From Leptospirillum sp. (GTDB lineage: Bacteria > Nitrospirota > Leptospirillia > Leptospirillales > Leptospirillaceae), in contig DAHWKF010000042.1 of assembly GCA_027343785.1 (NCBI GenBank), forward strand, positions 1-6,620: 6,620 nucleotides of DNA, read 5' to 3'. The notes under the pieces are model-generated. The model was not told the DNA's origin. It did no database searches and was given only the letters and a program-made list of their open reading frames with translations. This document shows, piece after piece, positions 1 through 5,780 of this stretch; within the stretch, counting starts at the first letter, position 1; every line of letters begins with the position of its first letter. The translations under genes and the position numbers were made by a program.

Positions 1-1274
1 CGATCATTCTGGGGTTGGGCGCCTTTGTGGTCGTCTTTTCTTCCAACCGGCTCCGGCGGGAGCTCGAAGGTTTCCTCGGGGTCCATTTTTATTCCAACCG
101 CTATGACTACCGGGGGGCCTGGATGACCCTGACCCAGGCGATCGCCGAATCCGGCAAGCCAGAAGATATCATCCCGACCCTCATGGAGCAGACACGGGAA
201 ATGACGCTGGCCCAATCGTTATCTTTCGGGACGGTGGCAGAAATACCCTCTCCCACCCTTCATGTTCAGGAAACGTTGGGCTGGAAGCCCAGCAGGGAGG
301 AACGAAAGCAGATCTTTGCCCCGGGGATTCTCCCCCTCTTTTCGGAAGGGTCACCGATTCACTGCTCCGACAGGTCCTCCCCCCAAAAGAACGACGATAT
401 CTCGACCTCGCTTTCCGCCCTGTTCAAGGGTCTGAACGCCAACTGGATCGTTCCGCTCATCTTCCAGCAGAAGCTGCTCGGCGTCCTGGGGCTGGGCATC
501 AAGAACCAGGGGTCCGTCACCCGCCTCGAAGACCGTCTTTTTCTCCAGACCCTGGCCCTCCAGTGGTCCAGTCTTCTGGTGAACGCCTCCCTGGCGCGGG
601 AACGCGCCGGCAAACGGGAGACGGAACTTCTCTCGAGCCTCCGGGCCTTCACCTTTCATGATCTCAAAAACGCGGGGGTGGCGCTGAAGCTTCTGGTCCA
701 CAACGCCCAGAAAAACATCGATTCGCCCGAGTTTCAACAGGAACTCCTTTTTTGCCTGAAAAACATTTCGGACCAAATCGATTCTTCAATGGCGCGGGTC
801 CTCTCCCCCTTTCAGGAAGAATACACCCGCCTGGTGACGTTCGATCCGGTTGAACTGGTCCGGAAAACCGTCCGGGCCCTCAAATGGGATGACAGTCCCG
901 ATCTGGCCCTGAAGGTCGCCCTTTCCGACATCCCCCAGGTCAATGGAAACCCCAGGGTTCTGGAGACGACCCTCCGGAATCTCCTGATCAACGCGCGGGA
1001 AGCCCTTGAAGGCCGTGGGGAAATCACGGTCGAAACCCGGGCTGAACCTCAATATCTCGTCCTTTCCGTCTCTGACAATGGACCAGGAATGTCCCGCGAA
1101 TTCATCGAAACCCGTCTTTTCAGGCCCTTCCAGACAACCAAGAAAAAAGGGACAGGGCTCGGACTGTTCAGCTGCAAACTCCTGATCGAGCAAAGCGGCG
1201 GGACCATCACGGTCAACTCCCGGGAGGGAGAGGGAACCGAATTCCTGATCACGCTTCCGTATGCCCGGTCCTGA
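1..1274 (+). CDS. prsK: PrsK-type PEP-CTERM system sensor histidine kinase (5' end cut by window)
   Basis: This is the C-terminal part of a membrane histidine kinase. The frame is open from nt 3, so the TTG at nt 15 is not the real start. The fragment opens with the end of a hydrophobic helix (IILGLGAFVVVF) followed by basic residues, which suggests a membrane exit into the cytoplasm. Next comes the segment HFYSNRYDYRGAW, which I recognise as typical of PrsK. A GAF-like region follows (about nt 130-600). The phospho-acceptor box is HDLKN (His codon 657-659), also characteristic of PrsK. The HATPase domain shows the N box NLLINAREAL (978-1007), G1 box DNGPGM (1074-1091) and G2 box GTGLGL (1149-1166), so catalysis looks intact. 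Expected role: autophosphorylation and transfer to PrsR, which is encoded about 3 kb downstream rather than adjacent. The signal sensed is unknown. The missing N terminus would be multi-spanning in known PrsK proteins. Confidence 0.88.
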   Translation, partial: IILGLGAFVVVFSSNRLRRELEGFLGVHFYSNRYDYRGAWMTLTQAIAESGKPEDIIPTLMEQTREMTLAQSLSFGTVAEIPSPTLHVQETLGWKPSREERKQIFAPGILPLFSEGSPIHCSDRSSPQKNDDISTSLSALFKGLNANWIVPLIFQQKLLGVLGLGIKNQGSVTRLEDRLFLQTLALQWSSLLVNASLARERAGKRETELLSSLRAFTFHDLKNAGVALKLLVHNAQKNIDSPEFQQELLFCLKNISDQIDSSMARVLSPFQEEYTRLVTFDPVELVRKTVRALKWDDSPDLALKVALSDIPQVNGNPRVLETTLRNLLINAREALEGRGEITVETRAEPQYLVLSVSDNGPGMSREFIETRLFRPFQTTKKKGTGLGLFSCKLLIEQSGGTITVNSREGEGTEFLITLPYARS

Positions 1275-1328
1275 TTGTCTCCTTCGAATTCCAATCATTG
1301 CGAGGACATGATCCGGACCGGCGCAAGC

Positions 1329-1350
1329 CTTTTCCCTTGAAAAGTTTTCT
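1329..1350 (+). terminator. weak intrinsic terminator candidate after prsK
   Basis: CTTTTC (1329-1334) pairs with GAAAAG (1339-1344) around a CCTT tetraloop, followed directly by TTTTCT (1345-1350). The geometry is that of a rho-independent terminator 55 bases past the prsK stop. The stem is only 6 bp and AT-rich, so it may be inefficient. Confidence 0.35.
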
Positions 1351-1399
1351 AAACTTCTCCCCCTCACCAGAAGGAAAAATCTTCAATTTATGAGTATTT

Positions 1400-1412
1400 G
1401 ATTGAATCAATC
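1400..1412. repeat. perfect palindrome GATTGA-A-TCAATC
   Basis: Two 6-bp arms match perfectly around a single central base, within the most AT-rich part of the intergenic region. The shape suits a dimeric regulator site or nucleoid-protein target. No binder can be named from the sequence. Confidence 0.4.
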
Positions 1413-1482
1413 CTTCTTTGGAAAAGGCCTTCTATCAAACTCCCCGATACCATAAATGTATTAATTGACAAGCACTAAATGA

Positions 1483-1501
1483 GTGTAAAGATTTTTGACA
1501 C
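1483..1501. promoter_or_regulatory. 19-bp palindrome, candidate PrsR upstream activator site
   Basis: GTGTAAAGATTTTTGACAC is an inverted repeat with 7 of 9 arm positions matching around a central base. Its ends are GTGT and ACAC. It lies about 200 bp upstream of the sigma-54 promoter at 1693-1709, a usual distance for the enhancer of a Fis-type sigma-54 activator, and PrsR is encoded in that operon. The dyad is visible in the sequence; its assignment to PrsR is inference. The right half contains a TTGACA that could also be read as a -35 box, but no good -10 follows. Confidence 0.4.
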
Positions 1502-1506
1502 CTTAC

Positions 1507-1519
1507 GGGAAGGCTTCCC
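1507..1519. repeat. perfect palindrome GGGAAG-G-CTTCCC
   Basis: Two 6-bp GC-containing arms flank one central base, only 5 bases after the 1483-1501 dyad. The two could form a composite operator, or this could be chance. No T-tract follows, so it is not a terminator. Confidence 0.3.
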
Positions 1520-1692
1520 CACTCAAGAATTCAGATGGGATCGGTGGAAAATCTCGACTCGCAAATCTTCTTTTCAGACTGGATCCACGAGGTCTTTTCG
1601 CTCATGACCCATGTGTTCAAGACGATTTCTTTTCGTCACGAGATTTCCCGACCCCCTCTCGCCTCCATCTGTGTTCCTCCGTTCTGGATAAC

Positions 1693-1709
1693 TTGGCAAG
1701 GGTTTTGCT
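1693..1709 (+). promoter_or_regulatory. sigma-54 (RpoN) -24/-12 promoter for galU-exosortase-epsI-prsR
   Basis: TTGGCAAGGGTTTTGCT matches the RpoN consensus TGGCAC-N5-TTGCA/T. The invariant GG (1695-1696) and GC (1707-1708) are spaced exactly 10 bases apart, as required, with TGGCA and TTTGCT around them. The expected transcription start is near 1720, leaving a leader of about 55 bases before the galU ATG. An RpoN promoter needs an AAA+ activator, and the last gene of this operon encodes one (PrsR), so autoregulation is the simplest reading. Confidence 0.72.
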
Positions 1710-1712
1710 TTC

Positions 1713-1727
1713 CATCACCTGGTGATG
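1713..1727. promoter_or_regulatory. perfect palindrome on the predicted transcription start, possible operator
   Basis: CATCACC-T-GGTGATG has perfect 7-bp arms around a single base at 1720, which is also the start site predicted from the sigma-54 element. A protein bound here would block open-complex formation. If transcription starts at 1720, the RNA would lack the left arm, so a DNA operator fits better than an RNA hairpin. A second 8-bp palindrome, ATGATCAT (1725-1732), overlaps its right end. Confidence 0.4.
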
Positions 1728-1765
1728 ATCATGCCGTTCGTTCCAAGAACGCGATTCAAGGTGAC

Positions 1766-1770
1766 GGAGG
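1766..1770 (+). promoter_or_regulatory. ribosome binding site that fixes the galU start
   Basis: GGAGG lies 5 bases before the ATG at 1776. The in-frame GTG at 1722 would add 18 residues absent from the GalU family and would sit 1-2 bases from the predicted transcript start, leaving no room for a ribosome site. The ATG at 1776 is therefore preferred. Confidence 0.8.
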
Positions 1771-1775
1771 TTTTC

Positions 1776-2699
1776 ATGAAAAAAGTCCGGAAAGCCGTTT
1801 TCCCGCTGGCGGGTCACGGCACCCGTTTTCTCCCTATGACCAAGGCGTCCCCCAAGGAAATGCTGCCCATCATCGACAAACCGGTGGTCCAGTACGTCGT
1901 CGAGGAAGCGGTGGAATCGGGGATCCAACAGATCGTGATGGTCACCGGACGGGGGAAGCGCGCGATCGAGGACCACTTCGATATCTCCTATGAGCTGGAA
2001 GACGTCCTCCGGAAGAAGAACAAACTGGCTCTTCTGAGCGAGCTTCAGCGGATCTCGTCTCTTTCGGAAATCACCTATATCCGGCAAAAAGAAGCGTTGG
2101 GCCTCGGACACGCCGTCTTGTGTTCTGAAATGGTGGTCGGGAGCGAACCCTTCGCGGTCGCCCTGGGGGATGAAATCCTTTATGGCCCCAGATCAGGGCT
2201 CGCCCAGCTCCTGGAAGCCTTCAATCAACTCCAGGCGCCGGTGATCGGCTTGCAGCGCGTCCCGCGATCCGAAGTCAGCCATTACGGCATCGTGGACGGA
2301 ACACCCGTCCGGGACGGCCTTTTTCGGGTGGAAAGACTCGTCGAAAAACCGGACGTACCGGATGCCCCATCCGACTACGCCATTATTGGCCGCTATGTCC
2401 TGACGCCAGATCTCTTCGACATTCTGAAAACCCAGAAACCCGGTGTGGGCGGGGAAATCCAGCTGACAGACGCCCTCAACACCCTGGCGCGCCATCGACC
2501 CGTTTACGCGATGGAAATTCAGGGAGACCGGTTCGACACCGGGGACAAGATGGGTTTTCTGAAGGCCACGGTCCATTTCGCGCTGAACCGGGAGGATCTG
2601 GGAGAGGAGTTCCGCCATTTTCTCGAAGGGATTTTGGGACCGCATCAACTGAATCCGGACAAGGATACCCCCGGAGAATCGGTTTATGCGACCCGATAA
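1776..2699 (+). CDS. galU: UTP-glucose-1-phosphate uridylyltransferase
   Basis: The 307-residue cytoplasmic enzyme makes UDP-glucose from UTP and glucose-1-phosphate, the entry point for glucosyl, galactosyl and glucuronyl donors used in envelope and exopolysaccharide synthesis. The nucleotide-binding signature is at residues 8-31: VFPLAGHGTRFLP followed by TKASPKEMLP, with the K27-E28 pair of the PKEM motif. YVVEEAVESGI follows. LGDEIL (130-135) holds the metal-binding Asp (D132). Further family blocks are VEKP, the GRYVLTP stretch, GGEIQLTDAL and RFDTGDKMGF near the C terminus. Length is close to the usual ~290-300. His14 replaces the Leu normally found in the AGLGTRF loop. The start is fixed by GGAGG at 1766-1770. 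Its last 14 bases overlap the exosortase gene. This may be a dedicated copy for exopolysaccharide synthesis; a second housekeeping galU elsewhere cannot be excluded. Confidence 0.94.
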   Translation: MKKVRKAVFPLAGHGTRFLPMTKASPKEMLPIIDKPVVQYVVEEAVESGIQQIVMVTGRGKRAIEDHFDISYELEDVLRKKNKLALLSELQRISSLSEITYIRQKEALGLGHAVLCSEMVVGSEPFAVALGDEILYGPRSGLAQLLEAFNQLQAPVIGLQRVPRSEVSHYGIVDGTPVRDGLFRVERLVEKPDVPDAPSDYAIIGRYVLTPDLFDILKTQKPGVGGEIQLTDALNTLARHRPVYAMEIQGDRFDTGDKMGFLKATVHFALNREDLGEEFRHFLEGILGPHQLNPDKDTPGESVYATR

Positions 2700-3516
2700 G
2701 ATTGTCTTTGGGGTTGCGGTGACGGCTGCCGTATTGTTGTCCTGGCAGAACTTCCGGAAACTGTGGGACGACTGGATGACGCTCCCGGCCTATTCGCACG
2801 GGGTGCTGGTGCCGTTCGTGTTCGCCCTTCTGATCTATCTCGAACGGGACCGGCTCAGGAACCTGGACGACACGCCGTCCCTCTGGGGGGTTTTCCTGAT
2901 CGGAGCGGGGGTGCTCCTCCTCGCCACCGGAACCGTCTCCGGACTCTACTTCATCCAGCAGGTTTCTCTTCTGTTTCTGGTGGCGGGGATCGTCGCGGGA
3001 TACTGGGGTCTCAGAACCTTGAACGCCACCCGTTTTCCCATCCTCTACCTGTTGTTCATGATCCCGCTCCCCTACCTGATCTTCAACGCGATCGCCCTGC
3101 CGCTACAGATGATGGCGGCAAAGGGTTCCGCCCACCTGCTCGAGATGCTCCAGATTCCGGTCTACCGGGAAGGAAACATCATCAATCTCCCCCATATCTC
3201 CCTGGGCGTCGTGAAAGCCTGCAGCGGGATCCAGTCGCTGGTCTCCCTTCTGGCCATCGCGGTTCTCCTGGCGAAAATCGGAAATCTGAAAACGTTTCCG
3301 GCGACCCTTTTTATCCTGTCCGCCGTACCGATCGCAGTCGTCGCAAACATGATCCGGATCGCCGGCGCCGGTGTTTTGGGTTCGATGAATCCGGATCTCG
3401 CCGAAGGTTTTTTTCATATGTTTTCGGGATGGGTCGTTTTCCTGTTCGCCTTCCTGTCCATGGTCTTCGAAATCCGGCTTCTCCAGCGCTTCAGGAGGGC
3501 CCCCGATGTCGCCTAG
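2686..3516 (+). CDS. exosortase (8-TM EpsH/Xrt family transpeptidase)
   Basis: The 276-residue polytopic inner-membrane protein is expected to cut C-terminal sorting tags (PEP-CTERM-like) from secreted proteins and pass them on toward the envelope or exopolysaccharide. About eight hydrophobic helices are visible. The catalytic triad of the family is present: Cys179 in VVKACSGIQSL, Arg224 in VVANMIRIAG and His244 in GFFHMFSGW. The VYREGNIINLP stretch before the Cys is also typical. Start at ATG 2686, with GGAGAA at 2673-2678 as a weak ribosome site inside galU and a 14-base overlap with it. The gene ends 11 bases inside epsI. It lacks a fused EpsI domain, which some exosortases carry. From memory, classical XrtA reads ACSGLRYL and GVDHLIYGW at these motifs, so this looks like a different subtype, although PrsK/PrsR are normally tied to XrtA. 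I therefore give no subtype symbol. Confidence 0.9.
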   Translation: MRPDKIVFGVAVTAAVLLSWQNFRKLWDDWMTLPAYSHGVLVPFVFALLIYLERDRLRNLDDTPSLWGVFLIGAGVLLLATGTVSGLYFIQQVSLLFLVAGIVAGYWGLRTLNATRFPILYLLFMIPLPYLIFNAIALPLQMMAAKGSAHLLEMLQIPVYREGNIINLPHISLGVVKACSGIQSLVSLLAIAVLLAKIGNLKTFPATLFILSAVPIAVVANMIRIAGAGVLGSMNPDLAEGFFHMFSGWVVFLFAFLSMVFEIRLLQRFRRAPDVA

Positions 3517-4219
3517 GTCGCGAAACATGCTCCTGTCGTCGGCATTCATGCTCCTGGGTTTCGTGGGTCTCTCCCGAATAGGGGCGCAGGGGGCCATTCC
3601 GCCCCATTTTCCGCTTTCAAACTTCCCGGATCGCGTGGGAGAATGGACCGGGGTCCGTCTTCCCATGGACGAGAAGACAAAAGCTCTTCTGAACGCCGAC
3701 AGCTACTCCTCCATTCTTTTTACCAACACTCCCGGAACTCCGGGCATCCTGTTTTTCAGCATCTACTACGACCGGCAGACGCCCGAAAAAAACATCCACT
3801 CCCCGGCGAACTGCCTTCCTTCGTCCGGATGGGCGATCCTTTCCCACCGCGTGGACGCCTTGCGCCTGAACGGTCCATCTCAACCCCCGGTCAATGTCAA
3901 CGTCAACGTCATCCAGAAAGGGCTCGACAAACAGCTTGTCCTTTACTGGTACCAGGAACGGGGGCACCTCTTCGCCAATGAATACCGGGGCCGGATCTAT
4001 CTGATCAGGGACGCCCTCTTCCTCCACCGAAGCGACGGGGCCCTCGTCCGGGTGTCCATGCCCATCAGACATTCCGTTCAGGACGCCTTCCGGACTGAAC
4101 TCCGATTTCTCCGTACCCTGGCTCCCCTTCTCCCCCGTTATATCCCGGGGTCATCCGGACAGACGGAACTGGCAAAAAGGACGAACAAGCCCGGTCTTTC
4201 AGCAGGAGTTCGCCAATGA
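3506..4219 (+). CDS. epsI: EpsI family exosortase-associated protein
   Basis: The 237-residue protein has an N-terminal hydrophobic anchor (about residues 7-24) and a periplasmic domain of the EpsI family, which accompanies or is fused to exosortases. Its exact chemistry is unsettled; a role in processing or in exopolysaccharide export is the usual view. Family hallmarks seen: a PDRVGEWTG opening, YYDRQ, the HSPANCLPSSGW block (His98, Cys103, Trp109), LVLYWYQERG (144-153), ANEYRGRIYLIRDAL and HRSDGALVRV. The start at 3506 has a perfect AGGAGG (3493-3498) 7 bases upstream, inside the exosortase gene, and overlaps it by 11 bases. The stop overlaps the prsR start as ATGA. A GTCAAY hexamer repeat encodes a VNVNVN strand near residue 130. 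The residues after the conserved domain (about 212-237) are basic and probably disordered. Confidence 0.88.
   Translation: MSPRSRNMLLSSAFMLLGFVGLSRIGAQGAIPPHFPLSNFPDRVGEWTGVRLPMDEKTKALLNADSYSSILFTNTPGTPGILFFSIYYDRQTPEKNIHSPANCLPSSGWAILSHRVDALRLNGPSQPPVNVNVNVIQKGLDKQLVLYWYQERGHLFANEYRGRIYLIRDALFLHRSDGALVRVSMPIRHSVQDAFRTELRFLRTLAPLLPRYIPGSSGQTELAKRTNKPGLSAGVRQ
3890..3911 (+). repeat. hexanucleotide tandem repeat GTCAAY inside epsI
   Basis: Three full units (GTCAAT, GTCAAC, GTCAAC) and a partial GTCA are seen. The 6-base unit is in frame and encodes Val-Asn pairs, so copy-number change would lengthen a beta strand without breaking the frame. Confidence 0.6.
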
Positions 4220-5631
4220 CCCCCGAACCCCGGGAAACCCCCGATATTTCCCCGGCGCTTTTTATCGTCGACGACGATCCGGTCGTACGCCAGCAGATGA
4301 CCTGGCTTTTCCGTGGCGACTACCCGGTCCTGAGCGCCGGCAGCTACGCCGAAGCCATCGAGACCTTCGTCCGGGAAAAGCCTCCCGTGGCGATTCTGGA
4401 TCTGTCTTTGGGCAAGGATTCACAGCAGGATGGCATTGATCTCCTCCGGTTCTTCGCCGAAGCGGATCCCCATTTTCATGGCATCATCCTGAGCGGATCC
4501 ATTGACCGTCCACGGGCGCTGGAAGCGGTGAAGCTCGGCGCCTACGACCTTCTCGACAAGACGATCGATCCCGACGAACTCAAACGGGTGGTGGGGCGGG
4601 CCTATCACCGGGCTTTGCTCGCCCGGTCACCCTCCGTTGAAAAAGCGACTCCGGCGTCTTCAGACGAAATCACCCCCTTTCCGGGAATCGTGACAAAAAA
4701 TCCCCAGATGCGGGAGATGCTCCGGATCCTCCAGAAAATAAGTGTGACCGATGTGTCGGTTCTGATCACGGGGGAGAGCGGAACGGGAAAAGAGCTGTTC
4801 GCCCGGGCGATCCATGAGAGAAGCCCCCGAAAAAACGGTCCGTTCGTCGCCATCAACTGCGGTGCGATTCCGGAAAGCCTCCTGGAAAGCGAGCTGTTCG
4901 GACACGAAAAGGGGGCGTTCACCGGGGCGACGGAAAGCCGGGCGGGAAAGTTCGAAGCGGCCCATCACGGAACCCTGTTTCTGGATGAGGTGGCCGAACT
5001 CCAGATCGAACTCCAGGTCAAACTACTCCGGGTGCTTCAGGACAAGATCGTCGAACGTGTCGGCAGCCGCAACGGAAAACAGCTCGACGTCCGGATCATC
5101 GCCGCCACCAACCAGCCGCTCAACGAACTGATGGCCCACGGACGGTTCCGGGAAGACCTTTTTTACCGGTTGTCTGTCATGAGCTTCCATCTCCCCCCCC
5201 TCCGCGACCGGGGGGAGGATGTGGCCCTGCTCGCCCAGCATTTCCTCGAAAAGTTCCGGGCCGAGTACCATAAACCCCAGGTCATCGATTTCAACCGGGA
5301 ATGTCTGGAACTGATCAAAAAACACGACTGGCCCGGAAACATCCGGGAGCTGGAAAACCGGATCCAGCGGGCCGTGATCATCGCCGGGGGCAAATGGATC
5401 ACGCCCCAGGACATCGATATCGGCGCGGGAAATCGTTCCAGTCCGGGATTGTCCTTGGGCATGAATCTTTCCGAGGCCCGAGAAGAGGCCGAAAAAAAGA
5501 TGCTCGTCGAAGCGTTTGAACAGGCGCGGGGAAATATCAGCCACGTGGCCCGCATGATCGGCACAAGCCGGCCCACGGTCCACGCCCTGATCAAAAAACA
5601 CGGGTTGAGCCCGAAAGAGTTCAAGGAATGA
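4216..5631 (+). CDS. prsR: PrsR-type sigma-54-dependent response regulator
   Basis: The 471-residue cytoplasmic transcription activator is expected to be phosphorylated by PrsK and to drive RpoN promoters of the exosortase/exopolysaccharide regulon. The N-terminal receiver has the acidic pocket D19-D21, phospho-acceptor D62 (ILDLSLG), S93 and K115. The sigma-54 interaction AAA+ domain (about 155-395) has Walker A GESGTGKE (186-193), the sigma-54-contacting GAFTGA loop (233-238), Walker B FLDE (255-258), AATNQPL, and FREDLFYRL with arginines R312 and R318. The C-terminal Fis-type HTH (about 425-468) includes NISHVARMIGTSRPTVHALIKKHGL. Every functional motif is intact. The ATG overlaps the epsI stop (ATGA) and has AGGAG at 4204-4208. 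The receiver-AAA-Fis order alone fits any NtrC-like regulator; assignment to PrsR rests on the receiver sequence and the exosortase context. The cognate prsK lies upstream, split off by three genes. Confidence 0.9.
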   Translation: MTPEPRETPDISPALFIVDDDPVVRQQMTWLFRGDYPVLSAGSYAEAIETFVREKPPVAILDLSLGKDSQQDGIDLLRFFAEADPHFHGIILSGSIDRPRALEAVKLGAYDLLDKTIDPDELKRVVGRAYHRALLARSPSVEKATPASSDEITPFPGIVTKNPQMREMLRILQKISVTDVSVLITGESGTGKELFARAIHERSPRKNGPFVAINCGAIPESLLESELFGHEKGAFTGATESRAGKFEAAHHGTLFLDEVAELQIELQVKLLRVLQDKIVERVGSRNGKQLDVRIIAATNQPLNELMAHGRFREDLFYRLSVMSFHLPPLRDRGEDVALLAQHFLEKFRAEYHKPQVIDFNRECLELIKKHDWPGNIRELENRIQRAVIIAGGKWITPQDIDIGAGNRSSPGLSLGMNLSEAREEAEKKMLVEAFEQARGNISHVARMIGTSRPTVHALIKKHGLSPKEFKE

Positions 5632-5636
5632 CGTGT

Positions 5637-5656
5637 GGATGTAAAGATCATCCTTT
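5637..5656 (+). terminator. weak hairpin after prsR, doubtful terminator
   Basis: GGATG (5637-5641) pairs with CATCC (5649-5653) around a 7-base loop and is followed by TTTC. The stem is short and the T-run minimal, so this is at best a weak terminator. The loop contains part of TGTAAAGAT (5640-5648), a 9-mer also present in the dyad at 1483-1501. Confidence 0.2.
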
Positions 5657-5780
5657 CGGGGAAAAATCTAAAACTCGCAGGATGTCCCGCAATCATTTGT
5701 TTTCTCGTCAAACTTCCCGCGTTCCTTAAACTGCATGATGGCAGAACATTCATGACCACTTTTTGAAACAGGAGAATCTG

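Larger units (their letters stand above)
1275..1775. other. 500-base regulatory intergenic region
   Basis: No convincing gene lies here. The stretch around 1361-1500 is strikingly AT-rich (the line 1381-1440 is about 32% GC), whereas the flanking genes are near 58-60%. The region contains a weak terminator-like hairpin behind prsK, palindromes at 1400-1412, 1483-1501, 1507-1519 and 1713-1727, and a sigma-54 promoter at 1693-1709. The short open frames that cross it lack a ribosome binding site and recognisable protein features. I read it as the control region of the galU-exosortase-epsI-prsR operon. Confidence 0.7.
1720..5631 (+). other. predicted operon galU - exosortase - epsI - prsR
   Basis: The four genes overlap by 14, 11 and 4 bases in order, and the downstream starts have their Shine-Dalgarno sequences inside the preceding gene. 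This indicates one transcript and translational coupling. The only good promoter seen is the sigma-54 element at 1693-1709. The operon joins sugar-nucleotide supply, protein sorting and the transcription activator in one unit. Confidence 0.8.

Noticed and set aside
1391..1403. IHF-like site on the - strand (TGA-N4-TTGATT)
   Set aside because: It has one mismatch to a loose consensus and lies upstream of the enhancer-like dyad, not between it and the promoter where IHF would be expected.
1424..1431. AAGGCCTT 8-bp palindrome
   Set aside because: It is short and common by chance, with no positional relation to a promoter.
1465..1500. Two perfect TTGACA boxes (1465-1470 and 1495-1500) as sigma-70 -35 elements
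   Set aside because: No acceptable -10 hexamer lies 16-18 bases downstream of either; the best is AAAGAT with 3 of 6 matches. The second copy is explained as part of the 19-bp dyad.
1495..1725. 76-codon open frame in the intergenic region, + strand
   Set aside because: No ribosome binding site and no recognisable protein pattern. It spans the palindromes and the sigma-54 promoter, so it is best read as a chance frame.
1535..1993. 152-codon frame overlapping the start of galU
   Set aside because: Its second half is galU read in another frame and its composition is arginine/glycine-rich shadow sequence; it has no ribosome site.
1617..2111. 164-codon frame on the - strand
   Set aside because: It is antisense to the well-conserved galU gene and shows no family motifs. 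Long antisense frames are common opposite GC-rich genes.
5739..5755. TGGCA at 5739-5743 as a second sigma-54 promoter before the sixth gene
   Set aside because: The required GC 10 bases after the GG is absent (the bases are AT), so the -12 element is missing.
5023..5759. Two long - strand frames opposite prsR
   Set aside because: Both lie antisense to a gene with all functional motifs intact and resemble shadow translations without domains.
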